From the NCBI GenBank assembly GCA_947462335.1, contig OX381710.1:59466842-59530841 (forward strand): 64,000 nucleotides of DNA, written 5' to 3'. This document shows positions 47,991 through 59,485 of this stretch, piece after piece. Positions within the stretch are counted from its first letter, which is position 1; each line of letters opens with the position of its first letter. The notes beneath the pieces are model-generated. The model worked only from the letters and a program-made list of their open reading frames with translations. It was not told the origin of the DNA and ran no database searches. The stretch comes from Harmothoe impar (lineage: Eukaryota > Annelida > Polychaeta > Phyllodocida > Polynoidae). The position numbers were made by a program, and so were the translations under genes.

Positions 47991-49363
47991 CATCTATCTG
48001 TCCATTAGGCGTGCGGTGTCTGTGACTGCAAATAACAATAATTCCGCTCAAAATGTCAGGAAGTGTAAACCTGTGAACCTGTCCGTGCACTAGGATTAAT
48101 GCTGCATGAATCGTCCCACCACTGGTCTGCGTTAGACCTGCTCCATTAAATAATAGTTGTTTTTTGTGTGTGTGTGTTTTTGAAAAAAATACAAACAAAA
48201 TATAAACCATTTGAAATGATATCCATTTAGTTGAAATAACAAATATGTGACATTGGGAATACGGACACACATCTAACACAAGAACATGGTAAATTAATAT
48301 AAGAAGAGTGAGGGGTAGTGTGGTTGGTCTAGTTGAGTGTTGACCCCAGTACACCCAGGTGACCTTTGTAGTGAGCTGCTCCCTGGGTGGTGCCTGAGCA
48401 GGTCGTGCTGGGGACGGGGGCAGCAGCTGACCGCCGCGCCACCTGACGGACATGTACTATGTATACAGCCACACCCAAGTAGGCTGGTTAGGAGTCATAG
48501 TCTCTGTATGATGTACTAGGAGTGTATGCTGCTACATGTAGTATACCTCTGCCTGCCTGCATCCCTCTTTCGTCCTATGTACTTGTCTGTCTCGCAATAT
48601 GTCATCCCCCTTCCCTGCGCTTCTCCTCTCTCCCATCCCTCTCCCTCCCCATGCATTTTGTCTGTGTGTTACTTATTTAGTGACAGCTATACATGTAGTT
48701 AGGAGGTCCTCATGTTCCTACCTGCAACAGAGTCGTCAGTAGTTATATGTGCTGCCATCTCTGTCCCAGTGGTTCAGGCGCGGCACGGCAGGCATGTGAA
48801 AAACGGGTGCAGTTTTGGAGCAGTTGCCAAGCCTGCATGGCCCACACTCTGGGGCAGTCTCTCATTAAACCCTGCAATATGAAGAGCGGGTCTGGATGAA
48901 GACCCATTTCATTGAATGTTTTAACCGACTTGAAGCTGAACTTAATAAGCCAATGCCTTGGATTCTAAGACTCCTTACTTGTCCTATCCGAAGTAGGGCT
49001 GGTTTAAAAATAGTGAGGCAATATAGTTGACAACAGCCCTTCATGGATCAAGCCACTTTACTGCTTACCCCGCCCCGCCAACGCCACAATCACCAAGCAA
49101 CTGATAAAAAGTCCATTGCAAGGACTTGACTGGTTTTGGAATTTGGAGGTCGTTTTCATAGGCTCCGCGGATAAGACTCTAGAGACCTAATAAATTGAGA
49201 GAGGGGTTCTGTGAATATTCAAACAGAAATAATGGAAATACTTATCGCAGCCCAATATTAAATGCCGGCTACGACTATGACATGTAATGAAAGTAGTATT
49301 CTAAACCAAGTCTGCTAACGGTTCCCATTTATATTGTGGTTATTCGAATTTAGAGGACTTTTA
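47991..49363. other. No gene seen; (GT)n at 48161-48175
   Basis: Unique non-coding DNA with a short GT microsatellite and pyrimidine-rich stretches near 48540-48660. Confidence 0.45.
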
Positions 49364-49365
49364 TA

Positions 49366-49578
49366 GGGTAGATTCACCTGGAGTCGGACACATACCTTGA
49401 GACGGACACCTGATGTTGTGCCTATTCAAGCATTTTAAGCCTTTAATCTGTGACCAATAGTAAAGTTGAAGTGTTATTCTTTCCAAAAAGCACGAGAAGT
49501 TTGTAGTAGGGTACATAAATAACCTCAAATTTCACTGTCCGTATCAGGGTATGTGTTCGACTCAGGGTGAATCTACCC
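49366..49578. mobile_element. Short inverted-repeat element, GGGTAGATTCACC ends (213 bp)
   Basis: Terminal inverted repeats of about 46 bp begin GGGTAGATTCACC and continue ...GAGTCGGACACATACC, with TA outside each end. The small size, long ends and TA flanks are typical of MITEs mobilised by Tc1/mariner-type transposases. A related solo end lies at 40459-40488. Confidence 0.82.
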
Positions 49579-49580
49579 TA

Positions 49581-50048
49581 ACAGAGAATTAACAATGGCA
49601 CACTCCGTTATAATGGGACACTGTGGGAGTGTATTTACAAGCTGTAGGGTGGGTGAAAGGGGCAAAGACGATAATAAGAGAATCTCTCCCTTTTTCACAC
49701 AATTAGGCGGACATAGGCAGGGTGGGTTCGAGTGACTGACTGACAGCGGGGTGCGTTCGATGTGACAGGGGGGTTGATAAGATCAGCAGCGACCTGGTCC
49801 GTGTGTGGGGTGTGGGGTCAGGAGTCAACGTGCCGTATACACCAGGCCCAATGAAATGTTCCAGCCGCGCGCCCCTACTGGGCCAACCGGGTATGTGTTG
49901 CCTTGTAACATAGGGTTAGCGAGCAAAGACGGTGAAACAAATGTTTAGAAATTGTTATTTTCCAGCGTCGGCAGTTCATATTATTTCAAACATTAAATGT
50001 ATTGGCGACATTTTTCATGGTCACTTTCTTTTATACATGTAGTAGAAG
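49581..50048. other. No gene seen
   Basis: A small CpG patch CAGCCGCGCGCCCC lies near 49862; nothing else was recognised. Confidence 0.4.
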
Positions 50049-50050
50049 TA

Positions 50051-50580
50051 CAGTAAAACTTCGTTATAAGGAGGACCTTGGGACCAGCGCAATTTGCTCC
50101 TTATAAGCAAGGTCTCCTTATAAGCAAGGTCAGCCTTATAAAGGTCCAGCAACAGAACACTCCCTACCTGTGTCTCTTATACCCTTATATATTTGATTTG
50201 AATACAATTCAGATGGGTGTGTGTATTATTTCAAGTCAAAACCCCTTCTAGATCCCCTTCATGGAGCTTTTGATATCACTTCCTCCCTAGGGAAGCGACA
50301 AATGTATTCTCCCTACCTCCATGGGATGGGGCAGTGGGCAATTTTAAGCAGTATGTGACTGTAATCCTGAAAAATAACTTCCCTGGGTAAGGTTTGCATG
50401 TACGAAATAAGGAAATGACCCAAAATTAGCTCCTTATATTAGAGGTTAAGGTAAAAACACCTCCTTATAAGAGAGTTTTCTTACTATATAAATGTATAGG
50501 GAAAAATCGGGACCACACAAATCTGCTCCTTATAAGCAAGGTCTCCTTATATCAGAGTTCCTTATAACGAAGTTTCACTG
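50051..50580. mobile_element. pogo/Tigger-like MITE (530 bp)
   Basis: The ends read CAGTAAAACTTCGTTATAAG and, from the right, CAGTGAAACTTCGTTATAAG: one mismatch in 20, with TA on both sides. CAGT(R)AAAC(C/T)TCG(T/N)TATAA is a well-known terminus of pogo-group Tc1/mariner elements. The interior repeats CTCCTTATAAGCAAGGTCT at least four times in both arms. There is no transposase frame. Confidence 0.85.
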
Positions 50581-50582
50581 TA

Positions 50583-52609
50583 GTAAGAATGAATGACGTA
50601 GTATGTATGCTTGTCGGCTTTATCATGTCTAGGTACATATAGACTTAGAGTGTACATCTAGACAAAGATGGGGTCAGTTTGTTGAATTTAGTTTCTATGA
50701 AAATCAAGTCCATGTTGCATAGGAAGAACATCTAGTCTACGGCTAGAATCATATTTCTAAAAGGAACTGGGTAAACACATGTCCGATAATTCTTGTTTTT
50801 TGCTATTAAGGTAACTGAGAAGAATGGTTTTAAAAGCTTCGGCGCACTTCAGGTTAGATTGTCTCCATTATCAGCAGGGTGACCAAGGTTGTGAAACCAG
50901 AACCCGGGACTCGGGTGAAAAGATGGTCTATAAACAAGAGTTTCTGAGGCTTTAATCGGGAAGTGCACAACTAAACCTGATTTATTTACCATTTTTCTTA
51001 TTTTTTACTGATGATCCGATAGAGGGGTTTACCAGATTCCGAAAGAGATTACTGACAGTTTAAGGGAGCTGTTTTCATTTTAAAAGCGATGCAGTTTATT
51101 AAGATAATTTGAAAGTATTTCATTTTAAAAACAGACATCACTGCAACCTGCTATTGCTGTATCTTCTGACAAAAATAATGATATAAAAAGCTCATATCAA
51201 TCAGAAAATTGAAATCACCTCATTCTATTTTGGGTGGTCTAATGGAGTTACTGCTTACATTACATTGTGTTTTGTTTTTCCTTTCACCCTTCCCTCTAGT
51301 TATTAGCAACATCTTAAGGTTTCTACAAATAGCCACGCTGTGTGGAACAGAGGAGCTCTGGGTTTGAAATGGTAACTTTGGCTGATCATTAGACGACAAA
51401 ACTCAAACCCCTTGATCACGTGTGGTCCATGCTGGTGACGTCATAGGAGGTCCTGTGACTTTGATTAATTGTGGCCATGGCATGTGACAGATCCAGCATC
51501 CAGTGTAAAAAGGGGGTCGGCAGTCACTGCAGTGTTCTGTGTTTGCCGCACACCCCTGTCTAACCCAGCCAGCAGGGGGCTCAAGTCGCCACCAGAAAGA
51601 ACCCAATTAATACAGCTCTGCTTTTTGTAACATCTCACCCAACGTGACACTTCTCACTCTGTTTCCTATCTCAGATATGAAGATGGCTTGTACTGTTTTG
51701 TTGTTCTAATAGTTACCGTAGCGTACAAGTGTTCTATCCAACTCGTGTTGATCTTGGGTTTCGGGTTTAAACCTATTTCTGGAAGTTTAGTCTATTCTGA
51801 CAGTTGTAGTTCTTCCGGTAATGGCCTGGCAGAGCTGGAAGCCTGGATTACACATGGCTGACTGTTATTGTGCAGGCCTGTAACTGGTCAGTCTCCTGGA
51901 CGGCACCATGTTGTCCCCTGTTACATTATTCTGTTATCTGCAGCAATGTCCACTAATACCTGGTACATAGACGACTACCGCTAGCTGTTTTATATCTGAC
52001 AGTACTAGAGCACGTTTGTAGTTCCCTGTTCTGGCACCACTACTGCTACAAGGGCGCTGCGGTCGGCCTGATAGACTCCTATTCCCATCGCTCTCCCCTG
52101 TCCGAGTTGATCGTGTTTACATCAGCTTTGATCGGTTGTAACGTTTCTATTTCTCTATCTGCCACAACCCAGGTGCCACGTCTCTTTGTTTAGCACCCTG
52201 CCACCAGAGTCCCACCCATCGATAAGACGAACAATGAAAAAGCACGCACACAGGACAAGTGCAGTCTGCAACCCGAGCCTCTCCCCCAGGCCCTGCAGGC
52301 ACTTGCTACACGGCATTGGAACCCGATCCGCCAAGCTAATTTGTAGAAATGTTTGCCTCCCAAAGCCGATGACTAGTGACAGCGGGGACGGGGGAGGGGT
52401 GAGAAAAGAGGGGAAGTGTTGATAACGTTATTTGGGTGGCATGGGTGTTGTCTATTGTTCCCGGTGACATGCTGGGACTGGGTTACAGGAGGGGGTTATG
52501 GAGAGGGACGTGGACCTGCAGCATGCAGGGCACGCGGCACCGTCTACATGTACATGTATGCGACATGGACCACATAGCTAGGGTTGAGCTGACTGAATGG
52601 TAGAAAGGG
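50583..52609. other. No gene seen
   Basis: Unique AT-leaning DNA followed by a moderately GC-rich stretch at 51480-52460. No convincing exon. Confidence 0.45.
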
Positions 52610-52862
52610 TGTACAACCACTATCTGTATCATAACCGCTATCTGTATCAACTACATATAGATGTTGACCATGCAACCGCTATCTGTATAAAAAAAAACGC
52701 TATCTGTAGTAACCATCCAACCGCTATGTGTAGTAACCAACGCTATCTGTTACAACTTTTTGGTCATTGAGAATAGGCACATCCAACCTCTATCTGTATC
52801 AATAAACGCTATCTGTATCATACTAGAATGACAGTTGTTACTAAAGGATGACATTTGTCATT

Positions 52863-52899
52863 ATGATGCACCAATGCAGCCCTAGCATTGGTGCATCAT
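52863..52899. repeat. Perfect 15-bp hairpin inside element G
   Basis: ATGATGCACCAATGC at 52863-52877 and its exact complement at 52885-52899 enclose a 7-base loop AGCCCTA. No word of the arm family is involved. Confidence 0.9.
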
Positions 52900-53589
52900 G
52901 CCAACCCTTTGAGAGTGTCTCAATCCCCTAGGGTCGGCATGATTCTTGAATGCAGCCCTGGTGAGTTACTCACCAGAGCTGCATATCATATGCATCAATA
53001 CGACCAAGGGCATGATGTACATAAATGTATTAAGGCATCATGCCATCCTTAAAGGGTTAAAGAAAGCTATGGTTGATACAGATAATGATGTTACTATAGA
53101 TAGCGGTTGTCAGGCCAACCACTATCTGTATCAAGGTGCCTAAAATGTTTTCAAAGAGAGTATGATGCCCACAACCCTGTCCCACCCTTATGTCCAGCCC
53201 TACAATTGACCTACACATGTTCCCCGATTATATCTTGATCCTAGTTGACCTTTCCTAAATTGCCTGGCTCCAAAATGGTATGGTTGATACAGATATGGGT
53301 GTTACTACAGATAGCGGTTGTCAGACCAACCACTATCTGTATCAACGTTTTTTGGGAAACGAAAAATGACCAACTTGGCAGCCTTTTTCAATGAATACAA
53401 ATGATTTTTTGCACCTTACTTACCATTTTCAGGAATTTGGACTTCTTTACATTCTAGCATCTTCCAGATTGAGAGTGGATAAATTTTATCCTCTTGTAAA
53501 CTGATTAAAATAGTGGCCGCTGGCCGAGGATCGCCAGTCTCTCGTCGGCTTGACATCTGACTGTTTATGTGTTTTTTTACCAGTTTCTC

Positions 53590-53880
53590 TTGACATTTTC
53601 ATGGTTTTTGACACTTTTCTCATGAAATTGGCCATTATAAGGAAATTTGACATTTTCATTATTTTTGACACTTTTCTCGCAAAATTGGCCATTTTTGGGA
53701 AATTTGACTTTTCAACACTTATGTTCTTACACTTTTCTCGGCAAATTGGCCATTCTGATTTAACTTTTATATCATTTTTGACACTTTTCTGACCAAATGT
53801 CAGGAGAAATGATGTCTTAAAGATTTTTTTTCTTTTACTCAACAAATTGGCCATTTTCCAGAAACTTAACATTTTCAAAT
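53590..53880. repeat. Diverged ~60-bp tandem repeat inside element G
   Basis: About five imperfect copies of a unit containing GACACTTTTCTC, then AAATTGGCCATT, then GGAAATTTGACATTTTC. The repeat keeps a 130-codon minus-strand frame open (53486-53878), which is low-complexity Lys/Phe/Met-rich and not a credible gene. Confidence 0.8.
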
Positions 53881-54109
53881 AAAAAACTCTTTTTTTTTCA
53901 GATTATTGTTTGAAATGAAGTCCTTGTCAAACTAATTTTGATACACTTAGCGTTGAGAGGAACACCAGGTATGCTTGATACAGATAACACCTTGTTGATA
54001 CACATAAGTTGATACACATAGCGTTTTTTTTTATACACATAGCGGTTGGATGGTCAACCTCTATATGTAGTTGATACAGATAACGGTTATCATACAGATA
54101 GCGGTTGTA

Positions 54110-54855
54110 CAAAGGGAGATGGGAGAAGCTCGACTTGATGCCTGCCGGGGCCACTCTCCTACTCTGTCTGGCCTGCCATTGACCGATATACCCCTCACGT
54201 CACGAATCTGGCCTCTCATCTCCCAGACTGACCAGTCCAGGTGTTGTAGTATATGAGGGACACTGGGAGACACACTCTGAGGATAGGGGAATGATTTAAT
54301 ATATTGATGACCAAAAAGGGAGGTGACATATGACACAGTTGTAGTGCTAGAGTAGTAGAGGTATATTTGTGATTGCCGGACACCCAGAGACGGGTGGTGC
54401 AGGTCGGGTGTAGGCTGATAACATGGGGCTGGTGACTTATGTGTCAGTACATGGACTTGGCTCCCGTCTCCACTCGGTGATGGATGACCCTAGGCACCAC
54501 GCCGACGCCGTCCTGACGGACAATTTGTACTTCTTGATGCTCGACACAGCCTACACATTACACACGTGTCACCAAAACACGTGTTACATTGTCTCTTTTT
54601 GTATGGTGTAGACGTGTGCGAATTCTTTTGACTGTTTGATCCAAATGTAGTTCTCTGTTGCTATGGTTGGTAGTTATTTTGGTTTTTGTTCTGTTATTCA
54701 TACATGTATTCAATTTTGTAGCTAATACATTGTATCAAGCAGAGGCATTATGCACTGCAGAAACACGGAAAATATAAAATGGCTTGGCGGCGAAAGTAAA
54801 ACGTTTTTATTTTTTTGAAATATAAGATTTACTATGCTTAAGTACTGGAATGGCC
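54110..54855. other. No gene seen
   Basis: Unique-looking non-coding DNA. Confidence 0.45.
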
Positions 54856-54880
54856 GTATTCAATGCCCCCCATTGAATAC
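54856..54880. repeat. Perfect 10-bp inverted repeat
   Basis: GTATTCAATG and CATTGAATAC surround a five-base CCCCC loop. Confidence 0.9.
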
Positions 54881-54980
54881 AATGTGGCCGTAATTAATGG
54901 GCTAAGAAGAAAAAAAATCTTTCCTTAAATGGCTTCAAATAAAAAAGTAAACACAAATGCCAACTTCATTGATACCGCTC

Positions 54981-55070
54981 TGATGTATTTCCCTCGTGGG
55001 GGCTGGGGCGCATCCCACTCAGCCTGCAGCTTCGTGGGACTGCCCCAGCCCCCACTCGTGAAATACATCA
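54981..55070. repeat. Long hairpin, ~37-bp arms
   Basis: TGATGTATTTCCCTCG, then TGGGGGCTGGGGC, and CCCAC in the left arm pair with the complement ending at 55070, with few mismatches and about 15 unpaired bases at the tip. The transcript would form a GC-rich stem-loop of pre-miRNA size. It may equally be a small foldback element. Confidence 0.8.
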
Positions 55071-57486
55071 ATGGGCCTTGGCATTTGTCTATTCATTTGG
55101 TGGTACGCACAGCTAATAGAGCATATTCTATGTCTTATACTAATACTTTCCCAAGATGTAATGTATGTATACAAGGAAGGGCAATAAGAAGAGGAAGAAT
55201 ACGAGGACTGTAGCCAGTCTAAGGAAATATTCGAGAGCTTCATCCCCTCTTCCCGATGCGCTGTTTAGTGTTTACTTTTGCTTGATATCATGTTCTTCTA
55301 ACATTGAACCCTTTTTTTTTATCGCTGTGGCTATCCGATAACGACCCGCAGACATGGCACATCCCGCCCTTAATGGAGCGGCTAATTGTACCACTGTGGT
55401 CACACAACATATAGTAGGACATGACATTTATCATTTCTGTTCCTTTCGGATGGATCCTATGTCAGAGACCCGGGAACAGATCTTTTCCCTAGGCCACCCA
55501 GAAGCTCCTCGTGTCCGTCCCTCACAGTGAATTCTCTGACTCTACACACCTAATTATACCCTTTATTTCAGTCGAAGCATTAGCCTACATGCTCCAAACC
55601 AAAATAAGTCCATGATAAAGGACATCAACGACTGGCTGTGATAAGGTCACCTGTGGACACAACTCAGCTGTCCCAGGCCCGCCCCGTGCCGCATCTGTTT
55701 ACTCCTGTCCTTGGTGGAGACTGATAAAGCACACCAGAGGACCAGGGATCAGACGGATTGACCAATGCGTCAAAGGATGCATCCCACCTGGTCAGGTCCC
55801 ATGTTCCCCTCCCAGGAACTCGTGAGGTATCTACATGTAGACCACACAGGGGTGAGTATGAACGCCCCACGTGTGTAGAGGAGACCCACCTCTCCCCATT
55901 AAAGGCAAATATTCAGTTGCTTTTGGAGACTATGTTCATATATTTGTTTAACTGTATATGGTAGTTTCGGGGATTATTCCCAGACTCTACTCAGGCACTC
56001 TGTGACGTTGTTAGGTTGGAGGAGGACACACGACGGTGGAGGGTGTGACCTAACCTGGCCTTCTCTCCGGGCCTGCTATGTGCGGGGCACATGCCGTCAC
56101 ATCAAAGAGATTAAAGTATGTGCTGTCTATTTTTCGCGGAACTTGAGCCGGATTAGGTACTCAGTGTTTTACACACGTGCCTGGCAGGCTAGATTTTACC
56201 TTCCTCGGTTAATCTGAGATTATCCACTGTCCCCGGACTAGACCACTTCAAAGGTAACAACAAAACATAGCCCGAGACATGCTCCTTTACAAAAGGTCCA
56301 CTTGGTGGATGTGGATACAATAACACACATCTGCTGGATCCTAGTTACCTTAGTACATTTGGTTGATTTTATGTTGTATAAAGTAACAGTGTTTCAATCA
56401 TCAATCTCACTAGCTAATTATCATAATATCTGTCTATTACATGCGTCTATGATGGGGATGATCAACTAAAGCACGTTGTAGTGCCTCAGTCTCGGCAGTG
56501 GTCATGTTTGATCAGCCTATACTGCCTCTACAGAACTCCGACGTACATCTTTTGTGATGTGCTCTAGAACTGTGTCAAGACCAAGGTTGAGGGAGCAGCT
56601 CAAGGAGCAGCTCAGGGCGGATCACAGACGGCTCAGACAGCCTGAGTCGTGTCAGGAGCATACCAGACTGGACTGAGAGTCTGTCTTAAACAAGACTTCT
56701 GAAGTCAATTCCACAGATGGTGGAGCTGTGTATTGCCGCATGCAGTAGATCTATGTGTACAGGTATCTGCGTGCAGACAGCTCCTGTATCTATAGGGGCC
56801 TCCAGCAGTGTGCCTCCTTCAGTATACACTGTTTTCATCAAGCGTTTCCACTAGAGGGCAGGGTGGGCATAATATGTGGCTACCAGGGCAACCCTGTGAA
56901 CCAGCCTAAAGACCTCATAGGTTTACTATGGGGGAAAAGACACTTCTCACCCTCATGCCCTTTTCTGATGGAAAGAATTGCCCCATCGCTTAGAAATCTC
57001 AGGGGTTTACAGGGAGATAGTGTATGCACCCACTATCGAAATATTTATGAAACAAATTTCATCAAAATATGATTTAGACCACCATGAATATGAGTGTCTT
57101 GTGGAGACTAGTTGAAAATAGAGGTGTGGAGAAGGTGGTGCAGCAGCCTCATTAAAATGTTATTAGAGCACATTATCCAGGGCTGGTAATGCTCATCACA
57201 GAGATGCTGGACCCCACCAAATACCACAGATGACCATCAGCATGATTAAAAAGCACTTAAATCCCTATATCAGGGGGTGCTAACTGCTGTTAAAGACATT
57301 ATCTTAACACTGTGTATATGATAACAGAGACAACCTTAGATAGTTGATTAGGAGTTGAACAGGGTCCCCACCATTATTCTGGTGGCCTTACACATGCCCA
57401 CCCTGGGACAGAATCTTAGCCTCTCCTATGGTAACGCCACCTAGTGGAAATTGCTGATAAAATGCGTGTATAGCCTATCATATAGG
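55071..57486. other. No gene seen
   Basis: Unique non-coding DNA. GGAGCAGCTCA is directly repeated near 56592-56618. No exon-like frame was found. Confidence 0.45.
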
Positions 57487-57492
57487 GATGTG

Positions 57493-57643
57493 CAAGGGCC
57501 TGGCAAACGGGAGGGGGGACATGTCCCCTCCACTTTTGACCAACCCTAAAAAGGTCAAACCTAAAAGGTCGAGCCGAAAAAGGTAAATATGGCCAGAAAC
57601 CCCCCTTGTCCCTCCCACTTTGCAGCCGCTCACCACGGCCCCT
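57493..57643. mobile_element. Small hAT-like MITE (151 bp)
   Basis: GATGTG flanks both sides (57487-57492 and 57644-57649). The ends are CAAGGGCCTGGCAAACGG and, read inward from the right, AGGGGCCGTGGTGAGCGG, resembling the CAGGGGC... termini common in hAT elements. The interior carries GGGACATGTCCCCTCC and AGGTCAAACCTAAAAGGTCG repeats. The visible duplication is 6 bp, where hAT usually has 8. Confidence 0.5.
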
Positions 57644-57649
57644 GATGTG

Positions 57650-59217
57650 TGCATCATGTATCTGGCTGCTGACTCCAACACAACAGTGACAAGACAGACA
57701 CCTCAGTAGCATCAGGTGACAATGACAACTGGTCCAGAGAATTGTTGATACAAGTACATTTTCGTTTTAGTAGAAGAGCCGTTGGAAGCTGCTGGGCCTG
57801 TGGTCGGAGTTTGGCTGAGGTTTACTGCGTGCCTTCCCTAGTGGAGCAGTGCTGCCATCCCGCGGATTTCCGAAACACTGCTACTAGTTAGCACTCCCAG
57901 CACTGAGGAGGCATGCCTTGTTGTACCTTGTTGGACGGGCTGCGTTTATGTTTTATCAAGGATTAACAGAATTACAGGAAGTATATAGCACTGTAGTTAT
58001 ATTGCAGTACACTATTACTAGAAGGGAGATTTAGCTTTTCAATCCATGCCTTTATTGAATCTACTCTTAACCATTCAAGCACATTGTATGCACGTATTAA
58101 TCATTATCATTAGTCATTCTGCAGTATTGGGTGTATTTGTCAGGTAACAGTATATACTCCGTAGTATACATATACACATAGTGGAAGCAAGGTTGACCCA
58201 ACAGTTAAATGCAAGAGAAACTTGTATCTTTACCGGGGGACAAAATGTCCCACCCAGCCACTCCACTACCACCTAAAGACGTACTCTATGGTGCTTTAGA
58301 TGGCACGTGAGTCGGCCTTTCCTGGCACAGGGCGCCAGCATCCTCACTTCTCTCCCAGAATCTTCCACATTTGTCAGAGATTATCTCCTTGGTGGTAAAT
58401 CACGGGGTCTGGCCAATGTTAGCCCGAGTTTACAAAAACAAGATGAGACAGGAAAAAAGAAATGCTGGGGTACTTGAGCTTACTATGTTGTGTTTCTACG
58501 CCGTCTCAATGTTTATAAGCACAGCAAGTGGGTGCAGATATAAGCAATAGTGGGTGTTCTGTTAAAGTCGTAGCTGACTTAGGTTTAAGGGGAAATACTG
58601 TTAGGTTCATATTTATACAGTCATATTGTATGAATACATCTGTTGGCACGATTACAACGTATAACAGGTCATCATTTGTAAATGTGGTGTCCATACGTAA
58701 ACACCATAAGAGGTTGTATCACTATAGCCTTAAGTATACCAAGCAGTGAGCACTTTGAGAAGTGATCTTAAATCAAACTTGACATTCGGCAAATACAAAT
58801 CCTCAAGTGCTTAACCAAAAGAGGCCATTTTCGCAACAAAAAGAGGTAGCCTCCTTGGTGTAGTCTTGTGTAAATATTTGGGTTTTTTAAACACTTGAGT
58901 TGCTGGGTAAGACTTGGTCTCAGATTCAATGAATTCAATGGAAATGGGACCTTGTAAAAGAGGTGTTTCCACAGGGAGGACGGCGAGGCAGGGCCGACCC
59001 TAAAGGGTAATTCAATTCACCCTGAACTGAATAGGGTAGCAATCAGACAGGCAGCGGGGGGTTTCTAAACTTTCTCCTCCCCTGCATCTTTAGAGCCTGG
59101 GGGTGTGGCCCCACGTCTGCCCCTTACTACCCTGGACCTTCTGCTGAGAGAAACCCCAACTTTCCCTTTTTTCTGGGGGCAATAGGGGTGACTGACAGGC
59201 CCCTTATAAAAATCCAC
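57650..59217. other. No gene seen
   Basis: A short inverted pair CTCAAGTGCTTAA (58802) and TTAAACACTTGAG (58889) bounds about 100 bp and may be a remnant. Otherwise non-coding. Confidence 0.4.
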
Positions 59218-59219
59218 CA

Positions 59220-59483
59220 CACTCAAAAAATAAACTTGTCTCCAGACTCTTCAAAGTGACAGTCATAAAATAAACGAGTCAAAAACTTGTCTAAGTGACA
59301 AGGAAGCGGGTCTTCTAGCTGGAGATAGAAGACCCACTTGGTATGTGCCAGCCCAAAACCCGACATTTGCCAGCTCCAGATTCTATTTGTGGGATGGTAA
59401 CCTGATACTTTAGACAACTTTTGACTCGTTTATTTTATGACAGTCACTTCGACGAGTCTGGAGACGAGTTTACTTTTTCAGTG
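59220..59483. mobile_element. CACTG-ended element E, foldback type (264 bp)
   Basis: The left end CACTCAAAAAATAAACTTGT and the right end read inward CACTGAAAAAGTAAACTCGT begin terminal inverted repeats of about 75 bp (roughly 88% identical), so the element is nearly a foldback. CA lies outside each end. The central part shares AGAAGACCCA, TATGTGCCAGCCC and GGGATGGTAACCTG with element C at 24941-25778, marking E as a shorter family member. Confidence 0.82.
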
Positions 59484-59485
59484 CA

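Larger units (their letters stand above)
52614..54107. mobile_element. Long-TIR element G with CTATCTGTATC word arms (1494 bp)
   Basis: The ends are inverted repeats of roughly 100 bp and about 90% identity, starting CAACCRCTATCTGTAT inside TA (or inside GTAC, since GTAC flanks both ends). The left arm (52614-52815) repeats AACCGCTATCTGTATCA in forward orientation; the right arm (53930-54107) repeats the complement. Two further inverted pairs sit at about 53070-53145 and 53282-53345. No transposase frame. It shares the word-arm design with the CACTG elements but has a different terminus. Confidence 0.83.

Noticed and set aside
53486..53878. 130-codon minus-strand frame rich in Lys, Phe and Met
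   Set aside because: Follows a diverged ~60-bp tandem repeat inside transposon G; repeated SKIMKMSN-type segments, no known fold.
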